Source of the DNA: Muribaculum sp.
GTDB taxonomy: Bacteria > Bacillota > Clostridia > Lachnospirales > Lachnospiraceae
Reading direction: 5' to 3'
NCBI GenBank assembly: GCA_023663505.1
Contig: JAMPHH010000005.1
Coordinates: 1-64,000, forward strand
DNA: 64,000 nt
Positions 24,179-32,842 of this stretch are shown piece by piece. How positions within the stretch are numbered: the stretch's first letter is position 1; every line of letters begins with the position of its first letter. The notes beneath the pieces are model-generated. The model worked only from the letters and a program-made list of their open reading frames with translations, was not told the origin of the DNA and did not search any database. Made by a program: the position numbers and the translations under genes.

Positions 24179-24829
24179 ATGAACATCTTATCACCATCTA
24201 TCTTGTCGGCGGATTTTTGGAATCTGGGAGAGGCAATCAGCCGATTGGAGGATGCGCAGGTTCCTTGGCTGCATATTGATGTCATGGACGGTATTTTCGT
24301 GCCCTCTATCTCTTATGGGATGCCTGTGCTGCAATGTATCAGGAAGCACACGGAAATGTTTCTGGACGTGCATCTTATGATAGACCGACCGGAGCGTTAT
24401 GTCCAAGCTTTTGCGGATAATGGAGCGGATTTAATTAATTTTCATATTGAGTCTACACAAAAGATTCCGGAGACGATTCAGGCGATTCACGAGGCAGGCA
24501 GGAAAGCGGGTATCTCGATCAAGCCGAATACTCCCGCGTCTGCAGTGGAGCCATATCTGGAAATGGCTGACATGGTGTTGGTCATGACGGTGGAGCCGGG
24601 CTTTGCAGGTCAGGCGTTGATTCCGGAATGCCTGACGAAGGCGAAGGAAGTGAGAGCCATGGCTGATGCAAGGGGATTGTCCTTGGATATCGAGGTGGAC
24701 GGCGGAATCTATCTCGGCAATGTGGAGGAAGCCTTGGCGTCGGGAGCCAATGTGATCGTGGCAGGCTCATCTATCTTCAAGGAAGATATCGCTGTCAACA
24801 CAAAGGCATTTATGGAAAAATTAAAATAA
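24179..24829 (+). CDS. rpe: Ribulose-phosphate 3-epimerase
   Basis: Start at 24179 with GGGGAG about 9 nt upstream gives 216 residues, the usual length. It is a TIM barrel with ILSADFWNLGEAI, the metal/catalytic HIDVMDGIFVPS, DVHLMI, VEPGFAGQ and EVDGGIYLGN motifs. It interconverts ribulose 5-phosphate and xylulose 5-phosphate, feeding the transketolase subunits encoded just upstream. The phosphate-binding loop (SSIFKE) is intact. The related allulose-6-phosphate epimerase cannot be fully excluded, but context favours Rpe. Confidence 0.92.
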   Translation: MNILSPSILSADFWNLGEAISRLEDAQVPWLHIDVMDGIFVPSISYGMPVLQCIRKHTEMFLDVHLMIDRPERYVQAFADNGADLINFHIESTQKIPETIQAIHEAGRKAGISIKPNTPASAVEPYLEMADMVLVMTVEPGFAGQALIPECLTKAKEVRAMADARGLSLDIEVDGGIYLGNVEEALASGANVIVAGSSIFKEDIAVNTKAFMEKLK

Positions 24830-24854
24830 AATCCTCTTTTGTCCGATATTTTTA

Positions 24855-24884
24855 TGATAAACAACATTTTTTTGCTGTTTATCA
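24855..24884 (+). terminator. Hairpin after rpe
   Basis: TGATAAACAACA (24855-24866) pairs with TGCTGTTTATCA (24873-24884), one mismatch, around a T-only loop. It lies between rpe and the next gene and could be a terminator, although the T-run is in the loop. Confidence 0.45.
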
Positions 24885-24913
24885 AACATATCATATAGGC
24901 AGGAGGGGATTTT

Positions 24914-25627
24914 ATGCAGATTGGCGGAGTGGGAAGCGGATTAGACAGTCACAGCAGCTCTCATCAGGTGACAAATTGCATACATAAGCATGAGACATCT
25001 AAGAATCTGCAGGGCGGGATGAAGCTCTCCTCCTCTGAGACACCGACAGCGCAGACAGCTGTGGAGCTTACCATGGAGCCCTTGTCCTTGGCTGATGTGG
25101 CGCGCAGGCTTGTGAATGCGGGAAGAAATCTCTGGGGGCGTATCTGGGGCGAGAGTGCGCCGCAGGTCAGGGAGGACGTCACGTCCTCCAAGGGAGAGGT
25201 GGCTGCCGAGAAGGAACAGGTGATGGCGCAGGTCGGAGATGTTGATGTGGCGGAGCGTCATGCTCCCCAGATTGCGGCGGCGTCAGGTGCGATTCCCGCA
25301 CCTCAAATGACAGTGCAAAGCAATCCGTATTTTACCACAACATCTGACACAGGTGTCATTAAGGAGAATATTTTCAAAAAGCTCCGCGTAAAATTTCGAG
25401 ATGCTGCGGAACAGTTGAATAAGCGCTTTGGGGGAAGACTGTCCGGCAGTCTGTCAGGCAGAAGCTCTCTGAAGGAGCATAGAAAGCAGCCCAAGGAGGA
25501 TTTGCGCAAGCACAGTCGATATCGGGAGGACGGATTGGAGCTGGACTGCGTTCTCACAGATGACAGCTATCTGATGGATTCCTATGACCGAAAGGGCGAG
25601 TACACCACACTCACCACGAAAAAGTAG
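24914..25627 (+). CDS. Lachnospiraceae-type protein of unknown function
   Basis: The 237-residue protein has a strong ribosome site (AGGAGGGG). It has no signal peptide or membrane helix. Sequence is low in complexity and likely partly disordered, with a basic patch near residue 180 (KKLRVKFRDAAEQLNKRFGG) and an ordered end ELDCVLTDDSYLMDSYDRKG that I have seen conserved in related Lachnospiraceae proteins without known function. It is between the rpe operon and a MATE gene, and may be co-transcribed with the latter (48-nt gap). Confidence 0.6.
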   Translation: MQIGGVGSGLDSHSSSHQVTNCIHKHETSKNLQGGMKLSSSETPTAQTAVELTMEPLSLADVARRLVNAGRNLWGRIWGESAPQVREDVTSSKGEVAAEKEQVMAQVGDVDVAERHAPQIAAASGAIPAPQMTVQSNPYFTTTSDTGVIKENIFKKLRVKFRDAAEQLNKRFGGRLSGSLSGRSSLKEHRKQPKEDLRKHSRYREDGLELDCVLTDDSYLMDSYDRKGEYTTLTTKK

Positions 25628-25675
25628 ATATAGGTGTAATGTGAAAGAGCGTAATATAAGAGCAATATTTTAAGA

Positions 25676-27067
25676 ATGGAGATGTTTATTTTGTGTGCGC
25701 AAATCTCAGAGAATCCTAAGCTGTTTACATATGATAAGCCTATCATAAAAGATTCCATAAGCATGGCGTGGCCTGCCATTGTAGAGTCTTTTTTTGTTGC
25801 CTTTGCGGGCTTGGTGGATTCTTTTATGGTGAGCTCCTTGGGAAAAAACGCAGTGGCGGCGGTGGGCTTGACCACGCAGCCCAAATTTGTGGGAATGTCT
25901 TTGTTTATGGCAGCGGGAGTGGCGCTCTCCGCATTAGTCGCCCGCCGGAGAGGGCAGGACAAAAGAGATGATGCGAATAAGATTCTGGTTACGGCATTTC
26001 TGTTCATAATTGTATCGGCAATTATTTTGAGTGTGATATTTGTGGCTCTGGCAAGCCCAATCATCGATCTGTGCGGCTCATCTCCGGATACACATGACAT
26101 GGCTGTCACATATTTCAGTATTATCATGGGCGGTATGATTTTTAACTGTATTCAGATTGGAATCAATTCTGCACAGCGTGGGGCGGGCAACACCAAGATC
26201 ACCATGCGCACCAATGTGACCTCTAATGTCATCAATATTATTTTTAATTATCTGTTGATCGGGGGGCATTTGGGATTTCCCGCTTTGGGCATCACGGGGG
26301 CGGCGTTGGCGACGGTGCTGGGCACGGTGGTCTCTTGTATCATGAGTATTTGTTCTCTTTTTAACAAAACGGCTTTTTTAAGTATATTTCATATCATTGC
26401 CAAACGGATCAGACCCTCCTTGGAGACGTTGGGCTCCTTGGTAAAGGTGGGTTACAGCGTTTTCTTCGAGCAGATATTGATGCGTATCGGATTTATGCTC
26501 ACGGCGATCATGGCGGCGGATATGGGGACGGACGCTATGGCGGCGCATCAGGTAGGAATGAATATCATGGGCTTGTCCTTCTCCTTCGGAGATGGTCTGC
26601 AGTCCGCGGCGGTGGCGCTGATCGGGCGCAGTCTCGGGCAGGGGAAGCCGGAGCTTGCCAAGGAGTATGGACGCACCTGCAAAATGTTGGGAGGCTGCAT
26701 CTCCGTTGTGTTGGCGATCGTGTATTTCTTGGGGGCGAGATGGCTTTACAGTATGTTCTTCCGCGAGGAGGAGATCGTGGCAATCGGCGTGACGATCATG
26801 TATGTGATCATTTTCACGGTAATCTTCCAGATTCGTCAGGTGATCTATATGGGTTGCCTGCGCGGGGCGGGAGATACGCTTTATACAGCCCTTAGCTCGA
26901 CGGTGAGCGTCACCCTGATCCGTACCGCAGTGTCCTTTCTGTGCGGGTATACATTGGGGTTCGGAATCACGGGCATCTGGATGGGAGTGCTGGGTGACCA
27001 GATCTCGAGATTTTTGTTGGCGTCGATTCGGTTTAAGCAGGGGAAATGGACGGAGATTAAGATTTAG
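25676..27067 (+). CDS. MATE-family efflux transporter
   Basis: About 463 residues with twelve predicted membrane helices, the standard MATE layout of two six-helix halves. Motifs include SMAWPAIVESFFVAFAGLVD, NSAQRGAGNTKITM, and GDGLQSAAVALIGRSLGQG at the start of the second half. It exports cationic drugs or metabolites in exchange for protons or sodium; substrate unknown. A TTG at 25691 has a better ribosome site (GGAG, 9 nt) than the ATG at 25676, so the first five residues are uncertain. A strong terminator follows. Confidence 0.93.
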   Translation: MEMFILCAQISENPKLFTYDKPIIKDSISMAWPAIVESFFVAFAGLVDSFMVSSLGKNAVAAVGLTTQPKFVGMSLFMAAGVALSALVARRRGQDKRDDANKILVTAFLFIIVSAIILSVIFVALASPIIDLCGSSPDTHDMAVTYFSIIMGGMIFNCIQIGINSAQRGAGNTKITMRTNVTSNVINIIFNYLLIGGHLGFPALGITGAALATVLGTVVSCIMSICSLFNKTAFLSIFHIIAKRIRPSLETLGSLVKVGYSVFFEQILMRIGFMLTAIMAADMGTDAMAAHQVGMNIMGLSFSFGDGLQSAAVALIGRSLGQGKPELAKEYGRTCKMLGGCISVVLAIVYFLGARWLYSMFFREEEIVAIGVTIMYVIIFTVIFQIRQVIYMGCLRGAGDTLYTALSSTVSVTLIRTAVSFLCGYTLGFGITGIWMGVLGDQISRFLLASIRFKQGKWTEIKI

Positions 27068-27075
27068 GGTAAGGC

Positions 27076-27120
27076 AAAAGCCAGCCGGACGGGAGTGGAG
27101 TCCCGTTTTGGCTGGCTTTT
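27076..27120. terminator. Intrinsic terminator of the MATE gene
   Basis: AAAAGCCAGCC (27076-27086) pairs with GGCTGGCTTTT (27110-27120), with an inner GACGGGA/TCCCGT stem and a T-run. It also lies beyond the end of the convergent - strand gene at 27132, so it can serve both. Confidence 0.85.
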
Positions 27121-27131
27121 TGTCTATGAAT

Positions 27132-27326
27132 TTATGCTTTAATAAAAAGTTTCTTTTCAGCATCTGTTAGATTGGCAATTGAAACCCCCTTCTCTCTGGC
27201 ATATTGGCGAATCCCTTTAAGATCAAGCTTCACCTTGGGAAGCTGGCTTGCCATAATTGGTTCGGGCATATCCTCAAGCTGTCTATAATATCTGGCATAA
27301 TCAAATTTCCTCATCTGTCCATTCAT
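27132..27326 (-). CDS. Small basic protein, third gene of GNAT locus
   Basis: ATG at 27326 has GGGAGG 9 nt upstream and overlaps the end of the preceding gene by 26 nt, so translation is coupled. The 64 residues contain a tyrosine-rich start (DYARYYRQLEDMPEPI) and a possible helix-turn-helix (KGIRQYAREKGVSIANLTDA). I do not recognise it. In this three-gene unit it could be an antitoxin or DNA-binding partner. Confidence 0.55.
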   Translation of the reverse strand: MNGQMRKFDYARYYRQLEDMPEPIMASQLPKVKLDLKGIRQYAREKGVSIANLTDAEKKLFIKA

Positions 27327-27846
27327 AATCATACACCTCCCTCAATTCTGCAGCTTCTTCCTCATAAATCGCGATTTGGAATGGATGCAGCATTGCAATA
27401 TGCTCTGCCTTGAACACGCTGCAATAATGATTAACCAAGTCCATATTTGCCGCATATCCCACAATCGTGCCACCAAATCCATATTCCATGGACTTATCTG
27501 CTGCTATTGCAAACAAATGTCCTCCCACACCTGAATATTTGGGATTGTCACACAAGAGTTTATTATTTTGTGGCGCTGCACACATCCATGCGATATAAAC
27601 GGCTTGGAAATCCTTGTTTTGACTGAGGGCAACCATACCTTGAATATCCACGGTTCCTTTTACCACAAGTGCGTATACCTCATGTTCCTGTAATAACTTA
27701 GCCCAATCAGTATACCAACCATTCTTTTTTATAAATTTTGATAAAAAACTCTTGCGTCGAATCCGGACAACCTCCGTCTGTACGAAATCTCCGGTTTCAT
27801 TATCCTTCAGGCAAGGAGTCAGATCATCAATCCATACATTTAACAT
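27301..27846 (-). CDS. GNAT-fold acetyltransferase-like protein
   Basis: The 181 residues follow the GNAT layout: strands VVKGTVDIQGMVALSQN and AVYIAWMCAAPQNN, then a P-loop-like segment KYSGVGGHLFAIAADKSME for acetyl-CoA, then GGTIVGYAAN and the final VNHYCSVFKAEHI strand-helix. The R/QxxGxG/A motif is degenerate (GVGGHL). It is encoded between a short antitoxin-like protein (28018) and a small basic protein (27326), all overlapping or within 7 nt. That layout is like GNAT toxin-antitoxin loci, which acetylate aminoacyl-tRNA, but the sequences differ from TacAT (inference). Confidence 0.65.
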   Translation of the reverse strand: MLNVWIDDLTPCLKDNETGDFVQTEVVRIRRKSFLSKFIKKNGWYTDWAKLLQEHEVYALVVKGTVDIQGMVALSQNKDFQAVYIAWMCAAPQNNKLLCDNPKYSGVGGHLFAIAADKSMEYGFGGTIVGYAANMDLVNHYCSVFKAEHIAMLHPFQIAIYEEEAAELREVYDYEWTDEEI

Positions 27847-27853
27847 GAAATCA

Positions 27854-28018
27854 TTATCTCCATTTATTTTTCCCCATACTGTTTAATGCGTCTTTCATGT
27901 CAATTCCCTGTCCGGCAGCAATTTGCTGTCGTGATTCTGCAAGATCAGAGAGAATCTGTTCCTGACTGACTGGGACGAATGGATTTGCAGGTTTTTCGGT
28001 TGCATCTAAAGTGCTCAT
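27854..28018 (-). CDS. Short antitoxin-like protein upstream of GNAT gene
   Basis: Start at 28018 with GAGAGGAG 8 nt upstream gives 54 residues. The sequence PFVPVSQEQILSDLAESRQQ and the end GQGIDMKDALNSMGKNKW resemble short antitoxins whose C-terminal tail wraps the toxin. It precedes the GNAT-like gene by 7 nt. As first gene of the unit it fits the usual antitoxin-first order; direct evidence is lacking. Confidence 0.6.
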   Translation of the reverse strand: MSTLDATEKPANPFVPVSQEQILSDLAESRQQIAAGQGIDMKDALNSMGKNKWR

Positions 28019-28126
28019 GAAAAATGCTCCTCTCATGATGGGATTCATTAGGAAAAGTATTTGTTCCTATGAGTGGATTATACACGAAAACAACAGTGGA
28101 TTCAATATAAACCTAATGAATCGGAG

Positions 28127-28155
28127 TTGACGCAAACCGAATTTTGTACTATGAT
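28127..28155 (+). promoter_or_regulatory. Promoter of metG
   Basis: TTGACG (28127-28132) and TATGAT (28150-28155) with a 17-bp spacer. The transcript would have an 80-nt leader before the metG ATG. I see no T-box or SAM riboswitch motif in it. Confidence 0.7.
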
Positions 28156-28241
28156 TCTAATAATTCCTTTTTTATCCGGAAGGCTGTGATTTTGTATATT
28201 CATTTTATGTTTCATAAATTATAATTAAAAGGAGTTTGGCA

Positions 28242-30260
28242 ATGGAGAATAAAGAGACGAAAGGGAAAAATAATCGGGGGAAGTATTATCTTACAACGGC
28301 GATTGCCTACACATCGGGCAAGCCGCATATCGGCAACAACTACGAGGTGGTGTTGGCGGACAGTATCTGCCGTTTTAAGAGAAAGGAAGGCTATGATGTC
28401 TTCTTCCAGACGGGGACGGACGAGCATGGGCAGAAGATTGAGCTGAAGGCGCAGGAAGCGGGGATTACGCCCAAGGAGTTTGTAGATGATGTGGCGGGGA
28501 CGATCAGAGGTCTCTGCGACCTTTTGAATGTTTCTTATGATAAGTTTATCCGCACCACGGACAAGGATCACGAGAGACAGGTGCGGAAGATTTTCAAGCG
28601 TCTGTACGATCAGGGGGATATTTATAAGGGCGCATACGAGGGCTTGTACTGTACGCCCTGCGAGTCCTTTTGGACGGAGTCCCAGCTGGTGGACGGGAAG
28701 TGTCCCGACTGTGGCAGGGAGGTGAAGCCCGCCAAGGAGGAGGCGTACTTTTTCCGTATGAGCAAGTATGCGGACAGGCTGATCAAGCATATCAACGAGC
28801 ACCCTGAGTTTATACAGCCCGTGTCCCGCAAGAATGAAATGATGAACAATTTCCTCCTGCCGGGGCTGCAGGATCTGTGTGTGTCAAGAACCTCCTTTAA
28901 GTGGGGGATTCCTGTGGACTTCGATGATAAGCATGTGGTGTATGTGTGGCTTGACGCACTGACTAACTATATCACGGGGATTGGCTATGACGCGGAAGGC
29001 AGCAGCAGCGAGCAGTACAAGAAGCTCTGGCCTGCAGACCTGCATTTGATCGGCAAGGATATCATTCGTTTCCACACGATTTATTGGCCTATTTTCCTCA
29101 TGGCTTTGGGAGAGCCGCTGCCTAAGCAGGTGTTTGGACACCCTTGGCTTCTCATGGGCGGCGGCAAAATGAGCAAATCTAAGGGAAACGTGGTGTATGC
29201 GGACGATTTGGTGGAATTTTTCGGCGTGGACGCGGTGCGTTATTATGTGCTGCATGAGATGCCCTATGATAATGACGGTAATGTCACATGGGAGCTGATC
29301 GCGGAGCGCACCAATTCCGACCTTGCCAACACATTGGGGAATCTGGTGAACCGCACGATCTCCATGAGCAACAAATATTTTGGCGGTGTGGTGGCTGACA
29401 AGGGAGCGCAGCTTACTCCTGAGGACAGTGTGACGGACGAGGATTTGAAAAAGACTGTCACGGGAGCCTACGCGAAGGTTGTGGATAAGATGGCGACGCA
29501 CAGGGTGGCGGACGCCTTGACGGAGATTTTTGGTATTTTTAAGCGGTGCAACAAATATATCGACGAGACGGAGCCTTGGGTGTTGGCTAAGGACGAGGCG
29601 AAGTCTGATCGTCTGGCGACGGTGCTCTATAATCTGGTGGAGGGTATCATCATCGGCGCTTCTCTTTTGGAGCCCTATATGCCCGAGACGGCACAGAAAA
29701 TTGCCAAGCAGCTCAACACGTCGCTGCGGGATTTTGACAGACTGGAGGAGTTTGGGCTTTATGAGAGCGGCAGCAGGGTGACTGATGCGCCTGAGATTCT
29801 CTTTGCCCGTTTGGATATGAAGGAGGTTCTGGCAAAGGAGGAGGAGATCGCCGCCGCGCAGATGGCTTCCGCTCAGGCAGGTGAGGATGGGACAAATGAC
29901 ACTGATGTCAATGTCATTGATATAGAGCCCAAGGCGGAGATCAGCTATGATGATTTTGCCAAGCTGCAGTTTCAGGTGGGCGAGATCATCGCTTGCGAGG
30001 CTGTGCCCAAGTCCAAGAAGCTTCTGTGCAGCAAGGTGAGGATTGGAAGTCAGGTGAAGCAGATCGTGTCAGGGATCAAGGCGCATTACAGCCCCGAGGA
30101 GATGGTGGGCAAGAAGGTGATGGTACTGGTGAATCTCAAGCCTGCGACTCTTGCGGGAGTGGTTTCAGAGGGAATGCTTCTGTGTGCGGAGGACGCAGAC
30201 GGCAATCTGGCATTGATGAAGCCTGAGAAGGAGATGCCCGCGGGAGCGGAGATCTGTTGA
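28242..30260 (+). CDS. metG: Methionyl-tRNA synthetase
   Basis: ATG at 28242 follows AAGGAG with 7-nt spacing; a TTG two codons earlier is less likely. The 672-residue class I enzyme has the HIGH-type motif KPHIGNNY (about 28), a zinc knuckle (CTPCESF to CPDCGRE), and GGGKMSKSKGNVV (KMSKS near 309), then the anticodon-binding helices. The C-terminal 105 residues are an OB-fold tRNA-binding domain (FAKLQFQVGEIIACEAVPKS) that dimerises the protein. An acidic linker (AGEDGTNDTDVNVIDIE) separates the two. It charges tRNA-Met in the cytoplasm. Confidence 0.97.
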   Translation: MENKETKGKNNRGKYYLTTAIAYTSGKPHIGNNYEVVLADSICRFKRKEGYDVFFQTGTDEHGQKIELKAQEAGITPKEFVDDVAGTIRGLCDLLNVSYDKFIRTTDKDHERQVRKIFKRLYDQGDIYKGAYEGLYCTPCESFWTESQLVDGKCPDCGREVKPAKEEAYFFRMSKYADRLIKHINEHPEFIQPVSRKNEMMNNFLLPGLQDLCVSRTSFKWGIPVDFDDKHVVYVWLDALTNYITGIGYDAEGSSSEQYKKLWPADLHLIGKDIIRFHTIYWPIFLMALGEPLPKQVFGHPWLLMGGGKMSKSKGNVVYADDLVEFFGVDAVRYYVLHEMPYDNDGNVTWELIAERTNSDLANTLGNLVNRTISMSNKYFGGVVADKGAQLTPEDSVTDEDLKKTVTGAYAKVVDKMATHRVADALTEIFGIFKRCNKYIDETEPWVLAKDEAKSDRLATVLYNLVEGIIIGASLLEPYMPETAQKIAKQLNTSLRDFDRLEEFGLYESGSRVTDAPEILFARLDMKEVLAKEEEIAAAQMASAQAGEDGTNDTDVNVIDIEPKAEISYDDFAKLQFQVGEIIACEAVPKSKKLLCSKVRIGSQVKQIVSGIKAHYSPEEMVGKKVMVLVNLKPATLAGVVSEGMLLCAEDADGNLALMKPEKEMPAGAEIC

Positions 30261-30286
30261 TGGATAACGGTTCAGTTATACGACGC

Positions 30287-30325
30287 CAACGCTGCAATTT
30301 AGCGGAATAATGAATTGTAGCGTTG
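30287..30325. other. Hairpin between metG and the hydrolase gene
   Basis: CAACGCTGCAATT (30287-30299) and AATTGTAGCGTTG (30313-30325) form a 13-bp stem with one mismatch and a 13-nt loop. It could end metG transcripts or partly terminate them; no U-tract follows. Confidence 0.45.
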
Positions 30326-30343
30326 ACAGTTGGGAGAAAGCCT

Positions 30344-31291
30344 ATGAAGAAGACGGAAGTTTCTTTTGCGTCCCGGGACGGGGAGAGCAAAATACATGCG
30401 CTGCGCTATGAGCCGGAGGACGACGCGTTGGCGGACGGCAAGCCTGTGGCTGTGCTGCAGATTATCCATGGAATGGCGGAGCATATTGAACGCTATGAGG
30501 AGACGGCGCGCTTTTTTACGGACAGAGGCTTTGTTGTGACCGGAGACGATCACTTGGGGCATGGAAGGACTGTGACGGAGGGCGGCGCATACGGGTATTT
30601 CTGCAAGCGTGACCCCGCCACGGTGGTGGTGAGAGATGTGCACCGCCTGAAAAAGATGACACAGGAGATGTATCCCGGGGTGCCTTATTTTATTCTGGGG
30701 CATAGTATGGGTTCGTTTATTTTGCGCAATTATATTTGCAGGTATGGCACGGGCATTCAGGGGGCGGTCATCATGGGCACGGGGGCGCAGCCGCCTGTCA
30801 TGCTCGGCATGGGCAAGGCGGTGACTGCCGTACAGAAGCTTTTCTTGGGAGGTCATCATGAGGCGAAGCTGGTGAACTCGATGGCGTTTGGCTCTTACAA
30901 TAAGGGCTTTGAGAATGTGCGGACTGCCAACGATTGGCTGAGCAGGGATCAAGCGAATGTGGACAGGTATAATACCGACCCGCTCTGTGGATTTATATTT
31001 ACGGTCAATGGCTTCGAGACGCTTTTTGAGCTGATCTCACGGGCGCAAAATAGGGAGAATCTGGAAAAGGTTCCCAAGGAGCTGCCGTTATTCTGGGTTG
31101 CGGGGGCGGACGATCCCGTGGGCAGTTCGGGAGAGGGCGTGAAGCGGGCGTATCATGCTTTGGAAGAACTTGGAATGAAGGATATGACAATGAAATTATA
31201 CGATGGGGATCGACACGAGATCTTGAACGAGGCGGATAGGGGTGCGGTGATGCAGGATATCTATGACTGGATTATGCCAAGACTTTCCTAG
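30344..31291 (+). CDS. Alpha/beta hydrolase, monoacylglycerol-lipase type
   Basis: Start at 30344 with GGGAG 8 nt upstream gives 315 residues. It is a serine hydrolase of the Hydrolase_4 group: oxyanion motif IIHGMAEHIERYE, nucleophile elbow GHSMGSF, acid in VAGADDPVGSSGEG and His in DGDRHEILNE. Such enzymes cleave monoglycerides or lysophospholipids. No signal peptide is present, so it acts in the cytoplasm. It follows metG by 83 nt with a hairpin in between. Confidence 0.9.
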   Translation: MKKTEVSFASRDGESKIHALRYEPEDDALADGKPVAVLQIIHGMAEHIERYEETARFFTDRGFVVTGDDHLGHGRTVTEGGAYGYFCKRDPATVVVRDVHRLKKMTQEMYPGVPYFILGHSMGSFILRNYICRYGTGIQGAVIMGTGAQPPVMLGMGKAVTAVQKLFLGGHHEAKLVNSMAFGSYNKGFENVRTANDWLSRDQANVDRYNTDPLCGFIFTVNGFETLFELISRAQNRENLEKVPKELPLFWVAGADDPVGSSGEGVKRAYHALEELGMKDMTMKLYDGDRHEILNEADRGAVMQDIYDWIMPRLS

Positions 31292-31354
31292 AAAAGGTTG
31301 AAAAACCGATGAAATTGACTTGACAAATGCTGCGGGGTTGTTGACTCGTATTGC

Positions 31355-31424
31355 GAATATTGTGCCTGCACAATGCGTAAAAACGCGCATGAAGGCTCGC
31401 AGGTTACGGAAAGGCATGGTTATT
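31355..31424 (+). ncRNA. Candidate structured 70-nt leader element, copy B
   Basis: Gap-free match to 8486-8555 (about 87 percent). Here the first hairpin is a perfect inverted repeat ATTGTGC-CT-GCACAAT (31359-31374) and the second is TGCGT/GCGCA with a U-G closing pair. The element ends with GGAAAGG and lies 2 nt before the ATG of the GNAT gene. A TTGACA lies 31 bp upstream but without a clear -10. Confidence 0.5.
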
Positions 31425-31426
31425 TT

Positions 31427-31906
31427 ATGAATCAGATATGTTTTCCTTATACAATTCGCTGGGCAAGGGTGGAGGAATGGGAGCCTGCCATGAAAATGAT
31501 CTGGCGCACCTTTCTGCGCTTCGAGGCGTCGGATTACACTCAGGAGGGAATAGACAATTTCCTGAATTTTATCACAGATGATAAGCTCTTTCATTCGTTT
31601 CTGCGGGGAGATTATCAAATGATGGTCGCCTTGGACCGAGAGCAGGTGGTGGGGGCGGCGTCCGTGCGTAACCGCAATCATCTATCCCTCTTGTTCGTGG
31701 ACGAGGCGTATCATATGCAGGGCATTGGGCGGAATCTGATGGAGCGGTTCTGCTCATATTTGAAGGACGAGGCGGGTGAGCAATATATGTCCCTGAAGGC
31801 GGCGCCCTATGCGGTGAATTTTTATCGGAAGATAGGTTTTCAGATTGTGAGACCCGAGGAGGAGGTCGGCGGCATACGCGTGACCTCCATGGAAAAATAT
31901 TTTTGA
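31427..31906 (+). CDS. GNAT-family N-acetyltransferase
   Basis: The start at 31427 lies directly after the repeated leader. The 159 residues are a complete single-domain GNAT: strand MMVALDREQVVGAASVRN, the acetyl-CoA loop VDEAYHMQGIGRNLMERFCS (Q-x-x-G-x-G) and the final APYAVNFYRKIGFQ. The substrate is not predictable. Its leader is nearly the same as that of the response regulator at 8559, so both may share a control mechanism. The yesL-like gene follows 43 nt later. Confidence 0.9.
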   Translation: MNQICFPYTIRWARVEEWEPAMKMIWRTFLRFEASDYTQEGIDNFLNFITDDKLFHSFLRGDYQMMVALDREQVVGAASVRNRNHLSLLFVDEAYHMQGIGRNLMERFCSYLKDEAGEQYMSLKAAPYAVNFYRKIGFQIVRPEEEVGGIRVTSMEKYF

Positions 31907-31949
31907 TGAGCGGCAAGCGGCTCGGGCGGACGGAAAGGAATGAGGGATA

Positions 31950-32669
31950 ATGAAATTTTTGGATATTGACGGACCTCTGATACAATTTTTGAGTAAGGCG
32001 GCGGATCTCATGTGGCTGAACATCTTGACGATGGTCTGCTGTATCCCCGTCATCACGGCAGGGGCGTCCCTGACGGCGCTGAATTATATGGCGCTTAAGA
32101 TTGTGAGGGGCGAGGAGGGCTATATCACAAAGGGATTTTTCAAGGCGTTTAAGGAGAATTTCAAGCAGTCAACAATCATATGGCTTTTGTTCCTGTTGGT
32201 GGCGGCGGTGATCGGGACGGACTACCGCATCATGCTGAACACGGAGTTGGGTGAGAGCAAGGTCATGAAGGTGCTGATTATTGCTGCGGCGGTGCTTGTG
32301 CTGTTTACCTTTATGTTTGTGTTTCCCGTGCAGGCGAAGTTTGTCAACTCTGTCAGGCGCACGATATGGAATGCCTTTGTGTTTAGCGTTTTTCAGTTTC
32401 CCAAGACGGCTCTGATGGTGGTGCTCTATGTGATTCCTCCCGTGCTGTTGTATTTTTTCCCGCATATTTTTCCGGTTATATTCGTTTTCTCGATGTCATT
32501 GCCTGCTCTTTTGTCCGCTATGCTCTATAATAAGTTCTTTTTGAGCCTTGAGGAGAGGATTTTGGCGCAAAATGACGAGGGAGAACAGGGCGAGACCGAG
32601 GAGGGAGAGGACGAGAGAATCTTCAAGGACGAGTTAGATGAAACTATCACCATTAGTCAAAATGACTAA
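31950..32669 (+). CDS. YesL/DUF624-family membrane protein
   Basis: The 239-residue protein has about five membrane helices and the DUF624 start, with LMWLNILTMVCCIPVITAGA. These YesL-type proteins are encoded with sugar ABC transporters and regulators in Firmicutes, where they may help carbohydrate uptake, but have no proven activity. The end is a strongly acidic cytoplasmic tail (GEQGETEEGEDERIFKDE). It precedes the MsmX-type ATPase gene, in agreement with a carbohydrate context. Confidence 0.88.
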   Translation: MKFLDIDGPLIQFLSKAADLMWLNILTMVCCIPVITAGASLTALNYMALKIVRGEEGYITKGFFKAFKENFKQSTIIWLLFLLVAAVIGTDYRIMLNTELGESKVMKVLIIAAAVLVLFTFMFVFPVQAKFVNSVRRTIWNAFVFSVFQFPKTALMVVLYVIPPVLLYFFPHIFPVIFVFSMSLPALLSAMLYNKFFLSLEERILAQNDEGEQGETEEGEDERIFKDELDETITISQND

Positions 32670-32842
32670 GAAATGGATAATTTTTTGTGTAACTTGTCAC
32701 GGATGTCCGAAAGCTAGCGGATTGGTAAGCATTTTTTACAATCTGGCTAAAAAAATTTGTGAAAATGTAGTATGGAATTCATGAAATAATTCCGATATAC
32801 TCTATTTATATAAAAAGATACACATGAAAGGAGCTTATACCA

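Noticed and set aside
28049..28241. T-box or SAM riboswitch upstream of metG
   Set aside because: The leader after the promoter is only about 80 nt and shows neither a T-box sequence nor an antiterminator/terminator pair.
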